From assembly GCA_009602735.1 (NCBI GenBank), contig WELA01000374.1:42706-93443 (forward strand): a DNA stretch of 50,738 bases, given 5' to 3'. Shown piece by piece: positions 10,383 through 19,096 of this stretch (its first letter is position 1; every line of letters begins with the position of its first letter). The stretch comes from Mesotaenium endlicherianum (taxonomy: Eukaryota; Streptophyta; Zygnematophyceae; Zygnematales; Mesotaeniaceae). The notes under the pieces were generated by a model that saw only the letters and a list, made by a program, of their open reading frames with translations, was not told the DNA's origin and did no database searches. Made by a program: the position numbers and the translations under genes.

Positions 10383-12035
10383 ATGAGTCAAAAGTTGGAA
10401 CTCAAGAGGAAGAGAAGGGCGGACGAGGCACATGCAGAATACTTACAATCCTGTGGAGACATCGAATCATCCTCGATCTCCACTCGGGAATCACAACGAC
10501 TCCAACAACAACGGGAGGCACATAAGAAGAAGGAGGATGAGGAACAGGCCAGACTGAGGCAGGAAGAACTGGACAGAAAAGCTGCAGAGGAGGCCAAGAA
10601 AGCAGAGGAGGAGAGGCAAGTTCAGGAGAGGCGGAAGCAGCAGGCTAAAGAAAAACAGAGGAGAATCAGCAGCTACCGCTACACTGTCCTAGGCAAGGGC
10701 TTCGATGTACTGGAGAAGGCCTTCAAGTATGCTCAGAGAAGTCGTAGTGAGTCACAGAAGGACATCCTCCAGAGGGAAGAGGAGACATCCGAAAAATTTG
10801 ACAAGTATATAGAGGTCAGCACGGGGCTCCTCCTCTACCACGATTACGCCAGGATGGTAGGATATACGGTCAGAGAGGCCAAGGCAATGGCCCAGGTTAA
10901 CGAAGCAGGGGCTGTATTGATTCTTGGTATCTGGGGAGAAGATAGGGTCATCAGGATGATCCCCATGGACGCGGACAGCTTGAAGGACTCTACATCCCAT
11001 AACAGGTTCAAGGCCATGTATAATGAGGTGGAGAGAAGGAGCTGGGAATTCTTGGCCAGGGAAACCAGTCAGCTGGACTTTGCAGGGCACTGAAACCCTT
11101 GTACTCTTAAAAGGACAGACCCTGCCTTCTTCCAAAAGCCCACCGATTGGCGGTGGATGACCATCAACATGAGGGACCAGCAGAATGACAGGGCGACGGA
11201 TGAGGATTTCCTGACGGACCTAAACGGGAACATAGTATTGCCCCCTCACATTGCGGCTTGGGACCCAAGATTGGATGGAGTCAGAGACTGCATGAGCCAA
11301 GAGATGCAGGGGGACAGGAGCAGGGCCCGAGAGTCATTCTCAAAAGGGAAGCACGCTTATGCCAAATGGGCAAGCAAGCAGGAGGAAAAGGACCTATATG
11401 CGGTCCGGACTCAGCAGCCCCCACCAGCACCCAAAAGGGGAAGATTAGTGGAATATTCTTTTTCTCGGGAAGAACTGGAGCAGCTGACAGAAGAGACCCC
11501 AGAAGTCTCAGAGGAACCCGGGGACGAAAAGGAGGAGGAGTCAGAGGAAGACGAGAAGGAGGACACTAGCCCCGCCGTGATCCTGACACCTGCCACATCC
11601 CCTGTAAGGGAGAAGACGGGGTTGGCCCTGCAGCAACTCGCTGAAGAGGGGGATATGACTTGGCTGGGAATTGCCAGAGGACAGAACCCATCTCCAGGCA
11701 CGGAGACCCAGTCAGACAGGGCAGACAAGAGGACTGCTAGAGCAATAGCCAGAGGCCTGCCGGCATCTCCCTCGCAGAGAGGGCATGTACCCTTAGCTCA
11801 TGTCATGCAACATCCTTCTGGGATGCCGGTATATGTACCAGTCAGTTTGAGGGATGCCCAGAAGAAGGCTGCCTCCATTCAGTTTCAGATTGTGCAGGAG
11901 GAAACAGCACGGTTACTGCGTTCTCCGCCAGGTCCCTACACGGAACCTCCATCTCTGACGGGCTTCAGAAGACCCCAAGACAGGAGGAGGACTGACTCCC
12001 CTGACCATAGGGCCCCAGGGGCATCTCCCTCCTAA
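10383..12035 (+). pseudogene. ORF3 of element B (unknown accessory protein), one nonsense codon
   Basis: This frame of 550 codons lies between pol and the 3' LTR, in the sense direction, and is broken only by TGA at 11091-11093 (Trp in element D). I do not recognise the family. Residues 1-100 are a Lys/Glu/Arg/Gln-rich probable coiled coil. The middle carries motifs shared with C and D: YRYTV, DYARMVGYT, YNEVERRSW, PTDWRWMT, LPPHIAAWDP and SKGKHAYAKWA. A Glu/Asp-rich segment follows. The C-terminus is Pro/Ser/Arg-rich, with GHVPLAHVMQHPSGMPVYV. No signal peptide, membrane helix or Env-like feature is seen. The start is the ATG next to the putative splice acceptor; a second in-frame ATG lies nine bases upstream. 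Confidence 0.8.
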
Positions 12036-12139
12036 GGGCGGAGGGCCAAGAGCACAGCATGCTAGATGGGAGAGAAATCAGTAATTTCAGTGGGGGAAAC
12101 GTATGTACCCTGTGTCAGTGTTGTCGAGGCGACAACATG

Positions 12140-12154
12140 TTAAGTTGGAGGGAT
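12140..12154 (+). promoter_or_regulatory. Polypurine tract (B)
   Basis: TTAAGTTGGAGGGAT sits immediately before the TG of the 3' LTR, the expected place for plus-strand priming. Confidence 0.8.
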
Positions 12155-12868
12155 TGCAATGAATCAGTATATTGATTGATATGATATTGATTTAAATATA
12201 ACAGTTAAATAAGTTCAGCCTGCTGAACTCTAGTTAACAATCAGTCTCCTAGACTTTACATTTAATATCAGTTTAATGACTCAGCCGAAAGCAGCAGGCT
12301 GAAGTCAACTTAAGTCAGCTTGCTGACACATTCTTTGACAGCCAGCTGACTTCCGTACTCGGTAGCAGCGAACTGCCTCGATATGCATCCAAGTGTGGTA
12401 TGCTAGATGAATGGCCAGATGACATCCTTATGATGGATGGCGATTTGGGATGATGGGAGATGGCGGTGGATTCGGTTAACCGAGGTCCTACCAACGTGGT
12501 TAACTCCCGGGTAGGCGGTGCCATCGCACTGGCCGTTGAACAGTAAACTCATTCCATGTACATATGCTAGGCATTGCTCTCGAGTTCGGCATTCGGAAAC
12601 GAGGCCAACTTTCTTTGTACTGAGAGAGATTTGAATCCAAGGCGAGAAGCCATTGATACGCATTGTCTTCTAACCTTGCTTATGTATGAGTTTATCGTTT
12701 GCATTATTGATGCTAGTTTACTTGCATTTGATTTACGAGTGTTGTTCACTGCTAGTGTGTTGTCCATTTGCCGAGTAATCAGTTAACAAAAAATCCATAA
12801 AGATTACTTGTTGATATAAAGATCTTTATTAATTGTTAATCGCCTATTTGGTAAGTCGATTCATTTCA
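12155..12868 (+). repeat. LTR L3 (3' LTR of element B)
   Basis: This 714-bp LTR reads TGCAATGAATC to GATTCATTTCA. It is clearly the partner of L2, but with scattered differences (for example a substitution in the opening TGTAAT). It is joined tail to tail with L4 at 12868/12869. Confidence 0.9.
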
Positions 12869-13536
12869 AAAGATCTTTGTATTAGCGATAAATCTTTATG
12901 GTATTTCCTGTTGATGGATTAACCAGCAAAAGACAACACACTAGCAGTGGACAAAACTCGCAAGTCAAATGCAAGTAAATTTGCATCAATAATGCAATTA
13001 GTAAACTTATACATAAGCAAGGCTAGAACACAGTGTGTATCAATGGCTTCTCGCCTTGGATTCAGATATCTCTTAGTAAGCAGTACAAAAGAAATGGCCT
13101 TATTTTTGAATGTCGAGCTCGGGAGCATATGTACATGGAATGAGTTTACTGTTCAACGGCCAGTGCAATGGCAACGCCTACCCGAGAGTTAACCACGTTG
13201 GTAGGACCTCAATTAACCAAATCCACCGCCATCTCCCATCATCCCGAATCGCCATCCATCCTAAGGATGTCATCTGGCCATCTATCTAGCATACCACACT
13301 TACATGCACACGTAGGCAATCCGCTGCTACCGAGTACGGAAGTCAGTTGGCTGTTAAAGAATGTGTCAGCAAGCTGACCTAAGTTGACTTCAGCCTGATG
13401 CTCTCAGCTGAGTCATTAAACTGATAATTTTATAAAGTCCAGCAGACTGAATATTAACTAAAGTTCAGCACGCTGAATTTAATTAACTATTATATTTAAA
13501 AGAATGGTATATCTACCAATATACTGATTCGTTACG
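12869..13536 (-). repeat. LTR L4, truncated (element E)
   Basis: This inverted LTR starts inside the sequence (AAAGATCTTTG...) and so lacks its PBS-proximal end, including the donor-like GGTAAGT. The outer terminus is mutated (CG in place of CA at 13535-13536). It is more diverged than L1-L3 and L5-L7, which makes it one of the older copies. Confidence 0.8.
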
Positions 13537-13817
13537 ATCCCTCCAACTTAAATTGTTGTCGCCTCAACAACATTAAACTGTACAAATAGCTGGTAAGGAA
13601 ACTAACAGAACTAACCCTTCACCGCCTGCCTCTTGCTTCAACACTGTTGCCTAGATGTGAGGATCACTAGTGACAGTGAACTGTCGCCTCCACCCTCAGT
13701 CCACTTCCGTTGTGGGGTGCAAACAGAGAGACCTCCAGCAAGGCTTGACTGGAGGATGGTTTCGATGTCTAGGGGGTTGTTCCTGGGGCTCCAGGATCAG
13801 GATAGTGAGACCTGGAC
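13537..13817 (-). pseudogene. ORF3 3' fragment of element E
   Basis: Next to the LTR is the inverted PPT (TCCCTCCAACTTAA). Further right, a minus-strand stretch near 13775-13817 encodes an ORF3-like C-terminus ending PDPGAPGTTP and a stop, matching the tail of the element D ORF3 (PDPEAPGTTP). The sequence between the stop and the PPT is non-coding. This is the fourth copy of ORF3 in the window. Confidence 0.65.
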
Positions 13818-14538
13818 TGTAATGAATCAGTATACCGGTTGACATAATATTCATTTAAATAATATAGTTAAATAAGTTCAGCCTGCTGAACTCTAGATAA
13901 CAATCAGTCTGCTGGACTTTGTACTTAACATCATTTTAATGACTTGGCCGGAAGTAGCAGGCTGAGGTCACCTTAAGTCAGCTTGCTGACACATTCCTTG
14001 ACAGCCAGCTGACTTCCGTACTCAGTAGCAGCTAACTGCCTCGATATGCATCTAAGTGTGGTATGCTAGATGAATGGCCAGATGACATCCCTATGATGGA
14101 TGGCGATTCGGGATGATGGGAGATGGCGGTGGATTTGGTTAACCGAGGTCCTACCAACGTGGTTAACTCCCGGGTAGGCGGTGCCATCGCACTGACCGTT
14201 GAACAGTAAACTCATTCCATGTACATATGCTAGGCATTGCTCTCGTGTTCGGCATTCGGAAACGAGGCCAACTCTCCTGTACAGCTTACTGAGAGACATC
14301 TGAATCCAAGGCGAGAAGCCATTGATACGCACTGTCTTCTAACCTTGCTTATGTATGAGTTTACTGATTTGCGTTATTGATGCTAGTTTACTTTCATTTG
14401 ACTGACGAGTATTAATCACTGCTAGTGTGTTGTCCTTTGCCGTTAAAACAGCTAACGGAAAATACCATAAAGATTACTTGTTGATATAAAGATCTTTATT
14501 AATTGTTAATCGCTTATTTGGTAAGTCGATTCATTTCA
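13818..14538 (+). repeat. LTR L5 (5' LTR of element C)
   Basis: This 721-bp LTR reads TGTAATGAATC to GATTCATTTCA, with the donor-like GGTAAGT close to its end. It abuts the ORF3 remnant of element E on the left. Confidence 0.9.
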
Positions 14539-14539
14539 G

Positions 14540-14551
14540 TGGTATTGGAGC
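14540..14551 (+). promoter_or_regulatory. Primer binding site (C)
   Basis: TGGTATTGGAGC is the initiator tRNA-Met type site with one further substitution compared with A, B and D. Confidence 0.75.
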
Positions 14552-14572
14552 GATTATCACAGTCTTCTTTGT

Positions 14573-16051
14573 ATGGTAAGGACAAGGTCTCAAACTAGCG
14601 ACTCCCGAGACATGGAGAACCAGGATAACGAGAATGTCGAAAACCAGGCGGAAAGCCATGTAGCGGGAACCCGTACCTATTCTGAAGCAGTGGCAGATAC
14701 TGCAGCTAGAGAGGCTGCAGATGAGGCAGCTGCTATTGCCTCAGTCGCAGCTCAGCAAGCTGAGGAGGAGATAGCCAGACTAGAAGCTGAACAAGTAGCA
14801 AAGGCCGCTGAAGATATACAAAGGAGGGAAGGACAGCCAGCTGACGAGCGCACTGTTGAAGAACTTATGGCATCAAGGGCCAATGTTCTGAACCCACCTC
14901 CTGCCGTACAACTCAATGTACCCCTAGGTCAAATACGTGACCGGCTGAATGCGGCAGGAATTGCTGCTGCAGGAGCGAGAGGGATTGTTGAGGACACTAC
15001 TCAGCGATCAGATGCCAATACTGCTGCGGCATTTGCTAATCTACCACCCCAGAGTGTAGACTTGAGAGCATTGTTCGTTCAGATGCAGTCGCAAATGGCG
15101 ACCATGTATCAGTCCCAGCAGGAGGACAAAAGAATCATAATGTCCCTACTGCGGGACAGAGACCAACTGGGGTCTCACACCACTAGTGGTGGTGGCCGAG
15201 GGCCTAGTAAGCCCAAGCCAAAACCTCCCCAGGACTATGATCCTGAGGTAAACAGAAAATATTACCTGATCAAGTTTCTCGCGGATGTTGAGCAGTGGCT
15301 GGAGAACTACCCAGAACTGCAAGATTACGAGAAGGTCCGGCACACCGGTGCGCTACTGAAAGGTAGTGCCGCAGACTGGTGGCTTTACTGGAAAGAAGAG
15401 CGTGAGGCACGGCAACTCGGTGACCCTACGTGGGTAGAGTTTGTCGAGAAGTTGCATGAGAAGTTTGATGTCATCAACCAGAAGGAGAAAGCTATCTATG
15501 CGATGATCTCCCTGACACTGAAGCAGACCACTTCAGTTGCTGAGTTTGCTCAAAAGTTCCAAGAGAACATGATGAAGCAGCCTGATTTGCCAGAACGGTA
15601 TAGGATAGCATACTTCAGGTATGGCTTGAAATCCGAGGTCTCTGGTCATTTTGCTGAGAAAAAGTATGAGAAACTGGCTGACTTGATCCAGGATGCTGAC
15701 GCCTGGGATCAGCAGCAGTTCAATCACAAGCGCCAGAGTAATGCTTTGGTTTCTAAGATTGTCAAAAAGCCCCACGGTTCCTACAATGCAATTGAAGGAG
15801 ACCAGGCTGAAGATAATCAGGGTGATGAATATGAGTATGAGTACAATGCTATTCAGTCTAGAGGTAGAGGTGGTTCCTCTCGAGGTGACTATGGAAGGGG
15901 TGGTGGTAGGACTAAGCCGAGACCAGCCTCAGCAAAATCTACTTGCTACCATTGTCAGCAGAAAGGCCACTACAGAGAACAGTGTCCGTTCAAGCACCTG
16001 GCTAAGGTCGAGAGAAATGACCAGCCTTTAAAAGACAGCAACAGTCAGTAA
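14573..16051 (+). CDS. gag: Gag polyprotein, intact (element C)
   Basis: This uninterrupted 492-residue capsid/nucleocapsid polyprotein packages the element RNA in cytoplasmic virus-like particles. Residues 1-110 are Ala/Glu/Gln-rich. A low-complexity Gly/Pro/Lys linker follows. The retrotransposon gag domain is at about residues 220-385 (FLADVEQWLENYPEL, then GSAADWWLYW). Next come a Glu/Tyr-rich stretch and an RG-rich segment, and the zinc knuckle CYHCQQKGHYREQC is at about residues 458-471. The stop at 16049-16051 lies inside the frameshift hairpin. The start is the ATG 22 bases after the PBS, conserved in every copy. Survival of the frame in an otherwise dead element suggests a fairly recent insertion or chance. 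Confidence 0.9.
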   Translation: MVRTRSQTSDSRDMENQDNENVENQAESHVAGTRTYSEAVADTAAREAADEAAAIASVAAQQAEEEIARLEAEQVAKAAEDIQRREGQPADERTVEELMASRANVLNPPPAVQLNVPLGQIRDRLNAAGIAAAGARGIVEDTTQRSDANTAAAFANLPPQSVDLRALFVQMQSQMATMYQSQQEDKRIIMSLLRDRDQLGSHTTSGGGRGPSKPKPKPPQDYDPEVNRKYYLIKFLADVEQWLENYPELQDYEKVRHTGALLKGSAADWWLYWKEEREARQLGDPTWVEFVEKLHEKFDVINQKEKAIYAMISLTLKQTTSVAEFAQKFQENMMKQPDLPERYRIAYFRYGLKSEVSGHFAEKKYEKLADLIQDADAWDQQQFNHKRQSNALVSKIVKKPHGSYNAIEGDQAEDNQGDEYEYEYNAIQSRGRGGSSRGDYGRGGGRTKPRPASAKSTCYHCQQKGHYREQCPFKHLAKVERNDQPLKDSNSQ

Positions 16052-16068
16052 TCCAGTCTACTGACTGT
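16027..16068 (+). other. Gag-pol -1 frameshift site, element C
   Basis: TTTAAAA (16027-16033), a 7-base spacer, then a perfect 10-bp stem with an 8-base loop (16041-16068), the same as in B and D. Confidence 0.85.
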
Positions 16069-16295
16069 GAGGATGCTAGAGATAGTGAGTCGTCACTAGC
16101 TGCCCTCGTAGCAGGTATTATGGGTCCTGCTGAACTGGATTCACTATGCATGCCTGACAACCAGATAAAGGAGACCATCAGCAATATAGACGTCCAGAGA
16201 GTGCACACTCTGGATGCTCTTGTTCCACCTGATGTCCAACATTTTCTTTGCTACGTCAGGAGAACAATGCGAAAGTCAGGAAAAGACAGTCGCCC
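16034..16295 (+). pseudogene. pol: Element C pol, 5' part up to the element D insertion
   Basis: This is the -1 frame after the slip site, leading to the MGPAELDSL protease start region. One extra T near 16244 shifts the frame (TTTTCTTTGC in place of the usual TTTCTTTGC). The sequence stops at 16295, where element D begins, and resumes at 25146. Confidence 0.75.
16291..16295. repeat. Target-site duplication, left copy (element D)
   Basis: CGCCC here and CCCCC at 25141-25145 flank element D. Undisturbed copies have a C run at the matching place (7298-7303), so this is a 5-bp duplication of CCCCC with one substitution. Confidence 0.7.
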
Positions 16296-17039
16296 TGAAA
16301 TGAATCGACTTACCAAATAGGCGATTAACAATTAATAAAGATCTTTATATCAGCAAGTAATCTTTATGGTATTTCCGTTAACTAGTTAAACGGCAAAGGA
16401 CAATACACTAGCAGGGAATAATACTCGTAAGTCAAATGCGAGTAACTAGCATCAGTGATGCAAATCAGTAAACTCATACATAAGCAAGGTTAGAAGACAG
16501 TGCGTATCAATGGCTTCTCGCCTTGGATTCAGATCTCTCTCAGTAAGCTGTACAAGAGAGTTGGCCTCGTTTCCGAATGCCGAACTCGAGAGCAATGCCT
16601 AGCATATGTACATGGAATGAGTTTACTGTTCAACGGTCAGTGCGATGGCACCGCCTACCCGGGAGTTAACCACGTTGGTAGGACCTCGGTTAACCAAATC
16701 CACCGCCATCTCCCATCATCCCGAATAGCCATCCATCATGGGGATGTCATCTGGCCATTCATCTAGCAGGTGGTACTTAGATGCATATCAAGGCAGTTCG
16801 CTGCTACCGAGCACGGAAGTCAGCTGGCTGTCAAAGAATGTGTCAGCAAGCTGACTTAAGTTGACTTCAGCCTGCTGCTTTTGGCCGAGTCATTAAACTG
16901 ATAATTATGTAAAGTCCAGCAGACTGATTATTAACTAAAGTTCAGCAGACTGACTACTAACTAAAGTTCGGCAGGCTGAACTAAATTAATTAGTATATTT
17001 AAATGAATATTATATCTACTAATGTACTGATTCATTACA
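16296..17039 (-). repeat. LTR L6 (3' LTR of element D)
   Basis: This 744-bp LTR is nearly identical to L7. An extra short palindromic unit with TTCAGCAGACTGA lies near the outer end and is shared only with L7. Confidence 0.95.
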
Positions 17040-17055
17040 ATCCCTCCAACTTAAC
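17040..17055 (-). promoter_or_regulatory. Polypurine tract (D)
   Basis: On the minus strand TTAAGTTGGAGGGAT lies directly before the LTR, the same as in B. Confidence 0.8.
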
Positions 17056-17152
17056 TTGTTGTCGCCTCGACAACATTAAACTGCAAAAGCGTTAAATAAA
17101 GAAACTGACCCTGACCAGCCTCCCTTACTGACTATCTTTTCAGCCTGTCACC

Positions 17153-18829
17153 TTAAGGGGTGGTTCCTGGGGCTTCAGGATCAGGAGACGGAGATCTGGA
17201 CCTAGATCTGGACAGCCCTCTAGGTCTGTCAGCTGGCCTTCTAAAGAACCCGGTTTGCTCTAAAGTTGGACCTCGAGGAGAACGAAGGATGGTAGCCTGC
17301 TCTTCAACCACTTGGGTGTTGATGCCCACATAGACAGGCATTCCAGTAGGATGCTGAAATACATTGGCTAGAGGTACATGCCCCTGAGCGGAGGGGGAGG
17401 CTGGCATACCTCTGGCCCACCCGCGTGTCCCTCTTCTGGCACCCCTGTCCTCTGGGGATTTCTGCCTGTGTCTGCTGCCCAATACAGTCAGATCAGCTTC
17501 TTCCCCTGCTTGGGCAGGTGGGCTGTGGGAGCGAGCGCGGGGTCCAGTAGTCGCCATAACGGGGATCACATTCCAAACACCTGATCGTGGTTCTTTAAGA
17601 AGCGCCCCTACCTGTCCCTGGGTATCCTGAGTACCTGCTGCTGATGCTTCTCCTCTGCCCTGTTCTTCTTCCTCAGCCTCCTCATCCTCCTCCTCGGAGA
17701 GAGTAGGGGTCTCGTCCACTAAGTCGTCCTGCTCCCTAGTAGACATGGAGTAGTCTACCGACCTCCCTTTCTTAGGGCGCGCTGGAGGTTGCTTGGCCTT
17801 CAGCCTACTGATATCTATCCGGCCTGCATTCTTTGCCCATTTGACAAAGGCATGCTTTCCCTTAGAGAAGTAGTCTCTTCCCCTCCTCCTATGTTCCTTG
17901 GTCTCTGCATTCATATTGCTCAGGCATCCATTCAGCCTGGGGTCCCAAGGGGCAATGTGAGGTGGTAGGATGAGATAGCCGTCTAGGCCATAGTGGAAGT
18001 CATCCGGTTGGGCTCGGTCACACTCCTGCTTCTTATTTGTGACGGTCATCCACCTCCAGTCTGTTGGCTGCTGGTAGTACTGGGGTCCGTGCTCAGCCTT
18101 CCTCAGTTTACACGGGAACCAGTGGGGAGAGAACATCTGCTGTCCTGCTTCCCTGGCCAAGTACTCCCAGCTCCTTCTCTCAACTTCATTGTAAGCTGGC
18201 AGGAGTGTGAGGTAGAATACCGTATCCTTAAAGCTATCGGGCCGCATGCTCACCATCCGGATGAGTCTCTGATCTCCCACTATTCCCGGTATGGGGACCG
18301 GCTTGTCCTCTGAATCATCTGCGAGATACCGGGCCTGCTCTGCTGTATAGCCCACCATCTTAGCATAATCTTCGTAAAGGACCACGCCGGTGTGTGTCTC
18401 GATGTACCTGTCCAGTGCTGTAGCTCCTTCCTTCTGTAGCAGTGTTGTCTGTTCCAGCCTGTTGATCTCCTGGGCTGCCAGCAATGCTTCCTTCAGGTTA
18501 TCGAAGTTTTGGCCACCCACCACAGTATACCTGTAAGTGGCCAAGCTCTTCTGTCTGTCCGCTTCAATCTTTTTTCTTTTCTCCTCTTCTGCCGCTGCCG
18601 CTTCTTCTTGCTGTTTCTTCTGTCTCTCCTCCTCAGCCTTCCTGAGGTTTTCCGCTTCCTGATCCTTCTTCCTCTGTGCCTCTTCTGCCGCCTCTTGTTG
18701 TTTGCGGACCCTTTCTTGTTCTCTCCTGGTGAGGGACGTCGCCGCCAGCTCCTTCTGGTATTGCTCCATTGTCCTCCTGGCTTCTTCTGCCTTGCGCTTT
18801 CTGTCCTCCTTTTGTGTGGTGGGCGCCAT
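17153..18829 (-). CDS. ORF3, unknown accessory protein of the chromovirus (intact, 558 aa)
   Basis: This uninterrupted frame lies between pol and the 3' LTR, on the same strand as gag-pol. I do not recognise the family. Residues 1-100 are a Lys/Glu/Gln/Arg/Ala-rich probable coiled coil. Residues about 100-330 look globular, with motifs kept in B and C: YRYTV, DYAKMVGYT, RLIRM, YNEVERRSWEYLARE, PTDWRWMT, LPPHIAPWDPRL and FSKGKHAFVKWA. A Glu-rich acidic block follows, then a Pro/Ser/Arg-rich tail with GHVPLANVFQHPTGMPVYV and RS dipeptides (RSRSRSPSPD). No membrane helix, signal peptide or cysteine-rich ectodomain is seen, so it does not look like an envelope protein. An upstream in-frame ATG exists (18853), but the ATG at 18829 follows a branch-point and AG acceptor and matches the start in B and C. 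Confidence 0.85.
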   Translation of the reverse strand: MAPTTQKEDRKRKAEEARRTMEQYQKELAATSLTRREQERVRKQQEAAEEAQRKKDQEAENLRKAEEERQKKQQEEAAAAEEEKRKKIEADRQKSLATYRYTVVGGQNFDNLKEALLAAQEINRLEQTTLLQKEGATALDRYIETHTGVVLYEDYAKMVGYTAEQARYLADDSEDKPVPIPGIVGDQRLIRMVSMRPDSFKDTVFYLTLLPAYNEVERRSWEYLAREAGQQMFSPHWFPCKLRKAEHGPQYYQQPTDWRWMTVTNKKQECDRAQPDDFHYGLDGYLILPPHIAPWDPRLNGCLSNMNAETKEHRRRGRDYFSKGKHAFVKWAKNAGRIDISRLKAKQPPARPKKGRSVDYSMSTREQDDLVDETPTLSEEEDEEAEEEEQGRGEASAAGTQDTQGQVGALLKEPRSGVWNVIPVMATTGPRARSHSPPAQAGEEADLTVLGSRHRQKSPEDRGARRGTRGWARGMPASPSAQGHVPLANVFQHPTGMPVYVGINTQVVEEQATILRSPRGPTLEQTGFFRRPADRPRGLSRSRSRSPSPDPEAPGTTP

Positions 18830-18860
18830 CCTGCACATGTAACCAGGGCACAAGTTAGTA
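18830..18860 (-). promoter_or_regulatory. Candidate branch point and splice acceptor before ORF3 (D)
   Basis: On the minus strand a perfect TACTAAC (18860-18854) is followed 22 bases later by TGCAG (AG at 18832-18831), one base before the ORF3 ATG. A donor-like AAGGTAAAC lies about 100 bases further upstream, and GGTAAGT lies in the 5' LTR. Confidence 0.6.
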
Positions 18861-19033
18861 GGATATGGACCTTTGTCATAGGGATTGCAGGAAGTATGTT
18901 AGTATTTAGTATAGTGGCTTCGCTGCTGTTTACCTTACAGGATGATTGCTAAAAGTTGACGTAGTTGCGATGCGCTACACATAAACGTATGAGTGTGTTT
19001 TTATCGCTCTCGCTCACTAACTGTCATATATTT

Positions 19034-19048
19034 TCCCCTCCAACTTAA
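19034..19048 (-). promoter_or_regulatory. Internal polypurine-tract-like motif (D)
   Basis: The minus strand reads TTAAGTTGGAGGGGA, a near copy of the terminal PPT, just downstream of the pol stop and upstream of ORF3. B and C carry two such copies at the same place. Confidence 0.6.
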
Positions 19049-19096
19049 ATGGAGACAGGACCGCCTGTCACCTTCCCGTGTCAACTGAAATGACAG

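Larger units (their letters stand above)
4839..12868 (+). mobile_element. Ty3/gypsy chromovirus, element B (both LTRs, defective)
   Basis: This plus-strand element of 8030 bp has LTRs at 4839-5545 and 12155-12868, a PBS at 5547-5558, gag, pol, ORF3 and a terminal PPT. It cannot be autonomous: gag has one nonsense codon, pol has several plus a frameshift, and about 0.8 kb covering late RT and RNase H is deleted. No target duplication is seen: the 5 bases before it are GGAAG and the 5 after are AAAGA. This suggests a rearrangement after insertion. Confidence 0.9.
12869..13817 (-). mobile_element. Gypsy element E, 3' end remnant
   Basis: This is a minus-strand remnant holding a truncated 3' LTR (L4), the PPT and the last part of ORF3, cut on the right by the 5' LTR of element C at 13818. 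The left end lacks roughly the first 45 bases of the inverted LTR and is fused to L3. Nothing resembling the rest of E resumes after element C ends at 31200, so C did not simply land in E without later loss. Confidence 0.75.
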
